Positions 59,346-64,000 of a stretch of 64,000 bases of DNA are shown one piece after another (the first letter of the stretch is position 1; the number at the start of each line of letters is the position of its first letter). The stretch is from a virus. The position numbers were made by a program, and so were the translations under genes. Location of the stretch: positions 60,246 to 124,245 of IMG/VR virus record IMGVR_UViG_3300028608_000008; one strand, written 5' to 3'. Below the pieces are notes generated by a model. That model was not told where the DNA came from and did no database searches. It saw only the letters and a list, made by a program, of their open reading frames with translations.

Positions 59346-59702
59346 ATGACCTTTACTGACAAACAAGTGGTGCGCATTAGCGCCGTGGTTGAAACGTTTG
59401 CAGAACTGTACAAAACCGAAGGCCGTTTCTGTTTCGACAAAAGCACGCTGCCGGATTTGAACACGCCAGACGTTTATCAGGCTGTTCGCAATCTCCTGTT
59501 CAAGCGTCACGAACTGTTGGTGATCGACCTGCTGAGCGAAGACGAATTCGCTATTTGCACTCTGCAAGACCTGCGCGATGCCGGGGCCATTCTGGTCACG
59601 GAAGAAGAATTCAGGTCGGTTGCGGAAACGCTGGGTATCGACAAACCCGACGAACTGACGCAGTACCTCGTAAACAAAGTGGACAACTCCAAACTTCATT
59701 GA
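59346..59702 (+). CDS. Hypothetical protein, first gene of cassette E unit
   Basis: 118 residues; ATG after GAGGGAATACG. Helical, charged (LLSEDEFAICTLQDLRD). No known domain. Confidence 0.73.
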   Translation: MTFTDKQVVRISAVVETFAELYKTEGRFCFDKSTLPDLNTPDVYQAVRNLLFKRHELLVIDLLSEDEFAICTLQDLRDAGAILVTEEEFRSVAETLGIDKPDELTQYLVNKVDNSKLH

Positions 59703-59712
59703 GGACCAAATC

Positions 59713-60027
59713 GTGATTAAGTATTTCATGCAGCAACACACCGCAGGTTCCGGCCGTCTGTTTGTAAACATTCCGAAGTCGCTGGAAGAAAACACCGGCC
59801 TCGACAAACAAATGTTTATGCTGGACTACCTTTCCGTTTGGGGCGGCAGTGACCGCACCGAGATTCAGGAAGACGGCAGCAAAACTCTGTCGTGGGAGTT
59901 TGGCCCAACGCTTTACCCGATTGTGGAAAACGTTGTCGAAGACTGGCGCTTTCCCGGCAAGTGCAAACAACACAACCCGCCCGTCTGGCATCCCGACTCC
60001 TTAGAGCGCCCGTTCTACGGCATGTAA
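59713..60027 (+). CDS. Hypothetical protein (GTG start)
   Basis: 104 residues from GTG 59713, eight bases after GAGGA. Alpha/beta; Trp/Gly-rich (WGGSDRTEIQEDG; WEFGPTLYP). Function unknown. Confidence 0.68.
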   Translation: MIKYFMQQHTAGSGRLFVNIPKSLEENTGLDKQMFMLDYLSVWGGSDRTEIQEDGSKTLSWEFGPTLYPIVENVVEDWRFPGKCKQHNPPVWHPDSLERPFYGM

Positions 60028-60077
60028 ATCGCAACACTGTAAAACCGCTGTACCTCAACAAATAATGGATTGAAGAA

Positions 60078-60494
60078 ATGCGTATTCGTAATTGCTCTGG
60101 CTGCATCGTATTCCGTCGTAACGAGCAAAAGGAGATTGAATATCTCTTAATCAAGGCAGTTAAGCCGGGGGCGCAGTGGAACTTTCCAAAGGGCGGCGTT
60201 GAACCAAACATGAGTTCGCGTGCGTCGGCAGCAAAGGAAGTTCGGGAAGAAGCGGGCGTGTTGTGTACACCGCGTGAACGTTTGGGCGACTATCGTTTTG
60301 TGAAACAGGACGAAGTGCAAAACGTCGAAATGTTTGTCGCGTCGTATGAAACTGATGCGTCCGTGTGGGAAGAAGAACACCTGCGCAAACGCAAATGGCT
60401 GTCGCTGGACGAAGCCCTAAAACGTTTGGACCGTTACATGCAGGCGTTCCTGATGGAAACGCATTTCAATGTCAGCCGGGGATACTATGACTAA
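60078..60494 (+). CDS. Nudix hydrolase
   Basis: 138 residues. The Nudix box spans 39-61: G39-x5-[M45]-x7-K53-E54-V-R-E57-E58-A-G60-V61. The catalytic E-x-x-E-E core is intact, but the first acidic residue (consensus Glu) is Met45 and the consensus Arg is Lys53. The preceding WNFPKGGVEP is typical of MutT-like enzymes that act on NTPs, dinucleoside polyphosphates or capped RNA. Overlaps the next gene by eight bases. Confidence 0.8.
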   Translation: MRIRNCSGCIVFRRNEQKEIEYLLIKAVKPGAQWNFPKGGVEPNMSSRASAAKEVREEAGVLCTPRERLGDYRFVKQDEVQNVEMFVASYETDASVWEEEHLRKRKWLSLDEALKRLDRYMQAFLMETHFNVSRGYYD

Positions 60495-60930
60495 AGCGGA
60501 TTTATTCGGGCTGATTGGTGGGTACGGAATCATTTTCGCCACCACGTTCACCACAACGTTTTTGCGTGGGTATCAAAACAAAAACGTTCAGGCTGGGCAC
60601 AAGCGCATGGCCGCGCTGTTTGGGTTTGGAATGTCGGTTTGTGAAATCGGCACCATTACCCTCGTCGGTGCAGTTGCCGCAAATGCTGTGCGGACCGGCG
60701 ATCATATGTTTACGATCTACAGCGCCATTGCAGGCGGGGCCGGTAGTTCCCTCGGTTGGGTTCTGTCGATGGTTGTCCATGACCGCGTAATGCGCAAACG
60801 AAACGCCGAGCGCGACGAACTGAAAAAGTTGCGCAAACGTTCCAAGCAGGAAGAACGAATCCGCGATGTTTTGCGGGACGAACTTGATGACCTAGAAGCG
60901 AAAGGTATCATCACAATTAATCGGCAATAA
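60487..60930 (+). CDS. Multi-pass membrane protein, paralogue of the 52926 gene
   Basis: 147 residues from ATG 60487 in the end of the Nudix gene. Three to four hydrophobic segments (to ~103), then a Lys/Arg/Glu helix (RKRNAERDELKKLRKRSKQE) that the shorter paralogue lacks. Shared blocks: TTF-x-x-x-FL-[KR]-G-x-Q-x-KNV and VHD-[KR]. Confidence 0.72.
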   Translation: MTKADLFGLIGGYGIIFATTFTTTFLRGYQNKNVQAGHKRMAALFGFGMSVCEIGTITLVGAVAANAVRTGDHMFTIYSAIAGGAGSSLGWVLSMVVHDRVMRKRNAERDELKKLRKRSKQEERIRDVLRDELDDLEAKGIITINRQ

Positions 60931-60941
60931 GGAATCAACCA

Positions 60942-61229
60942 ATGACCAATTCCGTGACCACACCGCAAGCCATTGAAGTCAACCTGAACGACCGCGTTTT
61001 GTTTGTGCTGACCGATTTCGGAAATGAGTGCTGGGATAAATTGGCGAATGCTGAAATGGTGGAGTTCAACGCCAGCACGCCTCGCCAGAAGGAAAAGGCC
61101 ACTCTGAATCCGGATGACCCAACGCTGAAAATGCAGCTTTGGGATTTCGCAAACTTCTTCGGGCCGAAACTGTTTGTCGGCTCTCCAAACATCTTTGTAG
61201 ACAACACCGTTAAAATCGAGCGTAGCTAA
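60942..61229 (+). CDS. Small hypothetical protein
   Basis: 95 residues; ATG after AAGGAATCAACC. Compact alpha/beta; no motif. Confidence 0.7.
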   Translation: MTNSVTTPQAIEVNLNDRVLFVLTDFGNECWDKLANAEMVEFNASTPRQKEKATLNPDDPTLKMQLWDFANFFGPKLFVGSPNIFVDNTVKIERS

Positions 61230-61230
61230 C

Positions 61231-61635
61231 ATGGAATATGTAATCATCACCAGCAAGAAAGTCATGGACTCCCTCAACACTCTGGCCCATCTGGCCGAGA
61301 AAAACCGCTACGCAATCACCACGGTAAACATCCCAACGGTTCCGCTGAACGTTGGTGACAACCTGCCGGAAACCGAACAGTTTTACGCCATGCTGTATTC
61401 CAGCAACGGCGTCAATGCTTCGCTGGTCGGTTGTGCCGAACAAGTTTACATGCAGGCAGTCAACGGCGATTGGTTCCCGGTGAAACGATCCGAGTACGCA
61501 AACATCGCCAAACAAATCGGTGGGCTTTACGATAGTGTCGCGCTACACGGCACCGACATTGGCCATCCGGAAGTGCAGCACCGTTTTATCGGCCTGAACC
61601 GACGTGTGGCCGATCATTTCGAGTTGGCAATATAA
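61231..61635 (+). CDS. Hypothetical protein
   Basis: 134 residues, one base after the previous stop. Alpha/beta. Function unknown. Confidence 0.7.
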   Translation: MEYVIITSKKVMDSLNTLAHLAEKNRYAITTVNIPTVPLNVGDNLPETEQFYAMLYSSNGVNASLVGCAEQVYMQAVNGDWFPVKRSEYANIAKQIGGLYDSVALHGTDIGHPEVQHRFIGLNRRVADHFELAI

Positions 61636-61661
61636 GCTGACCGAAAAGCTTCACCCTGCAA

Positions 61662-61693
61662 AATGCGCAAACGGAAAGTAGCAGTCGCGCATT
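61662..61693 (+). promoter_or_regulatory. Hairpin in the 115-base gap
   Basis: AATGCGC (61662-61668) is a perfect complement of GCGCATT (61687-61693) with an 18-base loop; downstream TTCTTGTGGCTCTT is T-rich but broken. Possible weak terminator. The rest of the gap (to 61750) shows no gene. Confidence 0.5.
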
Positions 61694-61750
61694 CTTGTGG
61701 CTCTTACCATAACGGGGAGAAACATTAATTGACGAAGGCGAAAAAGCATC

Positions 61751-62068
61751 ATGAACACCCAAATCGACTACAACGCTCTGGCAGCAAGTTTCATCAACCC
61801 AAACAAAGTTCGTCGTGACTGGATGCAGCTTGACCTGAACAGTCAGGCAAAGATCATTCACGATCTGGACATTCCTGTTTTCCTGCCGCCGCGTGTTGGT
61901 CGCTTCGATCCGAAGATGACCGCCGCCTATGACAAAGTGTTTGAACACGTCAAGGATGCAATGGACGTTTTCGAAGAAACGGTGACTGACCGTTTGCGCG
62001 AAATCGAAAAGAATCGTTTCAATCGTCTTCTGTCTGGCGTTGACCAGCGCAAACACCCAAGGGAATAA
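61751..62068 (+). CDS. Hypothetical protein
   Basis: 105 residues; ATG after GAAGGCGAAAAAGCATC. Mostly helical, charged. No family. Confidence 0.7.
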   Translation: MNTQIDYNALAASFINPNKVRRDWMQLDLNSQAKIIHDLDIPVFLPPRVGRFDPKMTAAYDKVFEHVKDAMDVFEETVTDRLREIEKNRFNRLLSGVDQRKHPRE

Positions 62069-62070
62069 TT

Positions 62071-62598
62071 ATGGACCTCGTTGCACCAGTTTATAAAATC
62101 GAGTTGAAGATGTTTGTTCCAACCATTCTGAAAACTTGGGATGACTTCCGCAACAATCCCAACGATTCGGATGGTTGCGATGGAGCCTCGGTATTTTTCC
62201 GTGAGGAAGTGGTGCAACGTTTTGTGCGCCGGGTGCGTCGCAAGATTCATCCGGCAGTTGATACTTCCGACGAACACCGCCAACACATGGGGCGACTCAT
62301 TCGCACGTTTTCTTCGATCATGCGAATCCGCCGAACGTTTGGCAACACCGATGGCCTGCTTTCTTTCAGCTTCGAAATGTACGCGCCACTGCGCCGTGCC
62401 GGGGTGGGCGATCCGCGTGACTGGGTAATGAACCAGTTTGTTACGCCGCTGTGCCACATGGTTTCGGTACTGGAAGCCGAAGAACCAAAAGACGACTATG
62501 AAGAATGGCGTCAAAAAGTTTACAAAGAAATGTACCGCGAACTGTCCGACTTGCAACGCAATTACGGCTTCGCAAAACTCAACGTGGGGATGAAGTGA
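62071..62598 (+). CDS. Hypothetical protein
   Basis: 175 residues, two bases after the previous stop. Helical, Arg-rich (VVQRFVRRVRRKIHP); overlaps the next gene's ATG (TGATG). May bind nucleic acid. Confidence 0.7.
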   Translation: MDLVAPVYKIELKMFVPTILKTWDDFRNNPNDSDGCDGASVFFREEVVQRFVRRVRRKIHPAVDTSDEHRQHMGRLIRTFSSIMRIRRTFGNTDGLLSFSFEMYAPLRRAGVGDPRDWVMNQFVTPLCHMVSVLEAEEPKDDYEEWRQKVYKEMYRELSDLQRNYGFAKLNVGMK

Positions 62599-63437
62599 TG
62601 GAAAACACTCGCGATCTTTCGCCAGAAGAAATCCGTTCGATGGCGGACAACGCCGAAATGTTTGCTGCGCTGCGTGCGCTGTCGATTCAGGCAGCAATGC
62701 AAAACGGTGAGTCGATCATCGACGTTGCAAACAAGTGGTCGGTTTCGATTCAGCACGTCGAAGCGGTCATGCGGGCATCGCGTATGGTTGTGCGCGATTA
62801 CCCAAATCTTGTGGCGCCGACTGCTTACACCGGTCCAGCCAATTCGCAAAACGTCACCGAAGTGTTTGACGAACTGCGCAAGATGACACGCGGCGATGCA
62901 CCGATTCACGAATTCCGTTGCATGTGGTCGATTGGCGATCCAATCAGCGGTTACGAATTCAGCGCTTCCCATCCGGGTAACGAAGCGGTTGCGACCGGCG
63001 CCGTGGAAGGTTGGACGGCTTCGCGGCTGGCCGACTATTTGAACGAACAGGAAAAGGAACGCAAACCTTTTTCGACCACGGGCAAAGCGAAGGCTGCGCA
63101 AACCGATGACGATGAAGACGACGAAGATGAACCAGAACGTCGCCGTCCGCGTCAAGCGCCCAAACATATTCGGGAAGCGTCGAAACCCGAAAGTGCCGAA
63201 CGCAAAGAAATTCTCGCCACTGCACGCAAACTCGGTCCCGAATTCAAAAAGCTTCGGGTGAAAGCTGGTTTGAGTCAGGCGAAAGCGGGCGAACTGATCG
63301 GCCTGTCGCAAACCAACGTTTCGATGTTGGAGCGCGGGCAAATGCCAAGCAAAGACAGCAAACCGGCTGGCATCAAAATGATGCTGGCAGATTTCGAGCG
63401 GAATCTGAAAACTCTCAATCTGATTCCGTCCGAGTGA
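62598..63437 (+). CDS. XRE-type helix-turn-helix protein
   Basis: 279 residues from ATG 62598. N-terminal helical region with a possible first helix-turn-helix (IIDVANKWSVSIQHVEAVMR, ~38-57), a central unknown part, an acidic/basic linker (DDDEDDEDEPERRRPRQAP, ~171-189) and a C-terminal XRE helix-turn-helix (LRVKAGLSQAKAGELIGLSQ then N-V-S-M-L-E-R-G, ~222-250). The layout mirrors the XRE protein at 17679. Candidate operator-binding regulator of the cassettes (inference). Confidence 0.78.
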   Translation: MENTRDLSPEEIRSMADNAEMFAALRALSIQAAMQNGESIIDVANKWSVSIQHVEAVMRASRMVVRDYPNLVAPTAYTGPANSQNVTEVFDELRKMTRGDAPIHEFRCMWSIGDPISGYEFSASHPGNEAVATGAVEGWTASRLADYLNEQEKERKPFSTTGKAKAAQTDDDEDDEDEPERRRPRQAPKHIREASKPESAERKEILATARKLGPEFKKLRVKAGLSQAKAGELIGLSQTNVSMLERGQMPSKDSKPAGIKMMLADFERNLKTLNLIPSE

Positions 63438-63464
63438 CCTAACGCAAACATTGGAGGGGCAGTT

Positions 63465-63737
63465 ATGAAATCCTATGTGTACGTGTATCGAGTGCCTGCC
63501 CTTTCAGTGTTGGCGCCCGAAGAACGCGAAAAGATTGTAGCCGTGTCTGGTCAAATCGAAGACCGCCGCGTGCTGCATGCAAACTCGCAAATCTCTGGTC
63601 GGTTTGCGGAATGCGCAGACCTGATCGTGCTGGTCGAAGACGATTTGTACCGCACACTTAAATCGGACGGTTCCCTAACGTTTGACGAACTCACAAACGT
63701 TTTGGACTTCGGCCAATCCCTCAAAACTCTGCATTGA
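63465..63737 (+). CDS. Hypothetical protein
   Basis: 90 residues; ATG after GGAGGGGCAGTT. Compact alpha/beta; no motif. Confidence 0.7.
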   Translation: MKSYVYVYRVPALSVLAPEEREKIVAVSGQIEDRRVLHANSQISGRFAECADLIVLVEDDLYRTLKSDGSLTFDELTNVLDFGQSLKTLH

Positions 63738-63750
63738 AAGGAAAACAATC

Positions 63751-64000
63751 ATGAGCCGCACTTTTGTAGAAGACGTTTCCGGGCGCGACGATGACGCAGC
63801 ACCAAAAACTCCCGTAGCTGCGGGGCGCCCCGAACAAAAAAGCTGGACGATCATGCTGGAGCGCAAAGTCAAAGCGCACCTCGGTAACGATCAAATCAGC
63901 GTCGAGAAACTGCAACTGGATACCAACGGCCAGTGGGTAATCGTGGTGAATGGCAACATTATCATTCACCGCCCCGGCAAAACCGTCACGTCGATTTATC
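63751..64000 (+). CDS. Hypothetical protein (3' end outside window)
   Basis: ATG at 63751 after AAAGGAAAACAATC; 83 codons are visible and open at the window edge. Disordered acidic start, then alpha/beta. Function unknown. Confidence 0.68.
   Translation, partial: MSRTFVEDVSGRDDDAAPKTPVAAGRPEQKSWTIMLERKVKAHLGNDQISVEKLQLDTNGQWVIVVNGNIIIHRPGKTVTSIY

Noticed and set aside
1-64000. tRNA genes and CRISPR arrays
   Set aside because: No cloverleaf with T-loop consensus and no regularly spaced direct repeats were seen on either strand.

Overview
The window looks like part of the genome of a large (probably jumbo) tailed phage of a Gram-negative host. All of the roughly 116 genes I call lie on the + strand. 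They are tightly packed, with many 1-8 base overlaps (ATGA, TGATG, GTGA), and most have no recognisable family. The left end holds contractile-tail baseplate-type genes, and a muralytic enzyme lies at 12.9 kb. The host is inferred to be Gram-negative from sigma70-type promoters, a classic lipobox lipoprotein and a lysozyme-like endolysin. I cannot name the species.

Layout. 0-5.9 kb: tail/baseplate block (a lysozyme-domain tail protein cut by the window edge, a tube/baseplate protein, a LysM/gp53-like wedge protein, a large hub-like protein). 5.9-14.1 kb: nucleotide and signalling enzymes (dCMP deaminase, all-alpha dUTPase-like NTP pyrophosphohydrolase, NADAR protein, phosphodiesterase-like HD protein), several unknowns, and an endolysin whose start codon sits in a hairpin. 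Strong terminators at 7951, 9140 and 14084 split this part. 14.1-64 kb: an accessory region cut into five transcription units. Each begins with the same promoter cassette: two inverted 21-base arms about 75 bases apart, enclosing an extended -10 promoter and usually a hairpin (about 14144, 18597, 25189, 41464 and 59218).

Recognisable accessory genes are few: a KTSC-domain protein, a TraR/DksA-type zinc-finger protein directly upstream of a 669-residue protein carrying an acyl-carrier-protein-like domain with Glu at the pantetheine Ser position, a GNAT acetyltransferase, an RlaP-type nucleotidyltransferase, a YgiB-like lipoprotein paired with a YgiC/glutathionylspermidine-synthase-like ligase, a Nudix hydrolase, and two XRE-type helix-turn-helix proteins. 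About twenty small membrane proteins and several tandem paralogue groups fill much of the rest.

How the parts may work together (inference): the five cassettes resemble a gal-operon-like looping regulon that could be switched by one phage DNA-binding protein. The accessory units look like early host-takeover genes acting on transcription (TraR-like), nucleotide pools (deaminase, dUTPase-like, Nudix), signalling or ADP-ribose chemistry (HD, NADAR), RNA repair (RlaP) and the cell envelope (membrane proteins, YgiB/YgiC). No tRNA, rRNA, CRISPR array, insertion sequence, DNA polymerase, terminase or capsid gene is visible.
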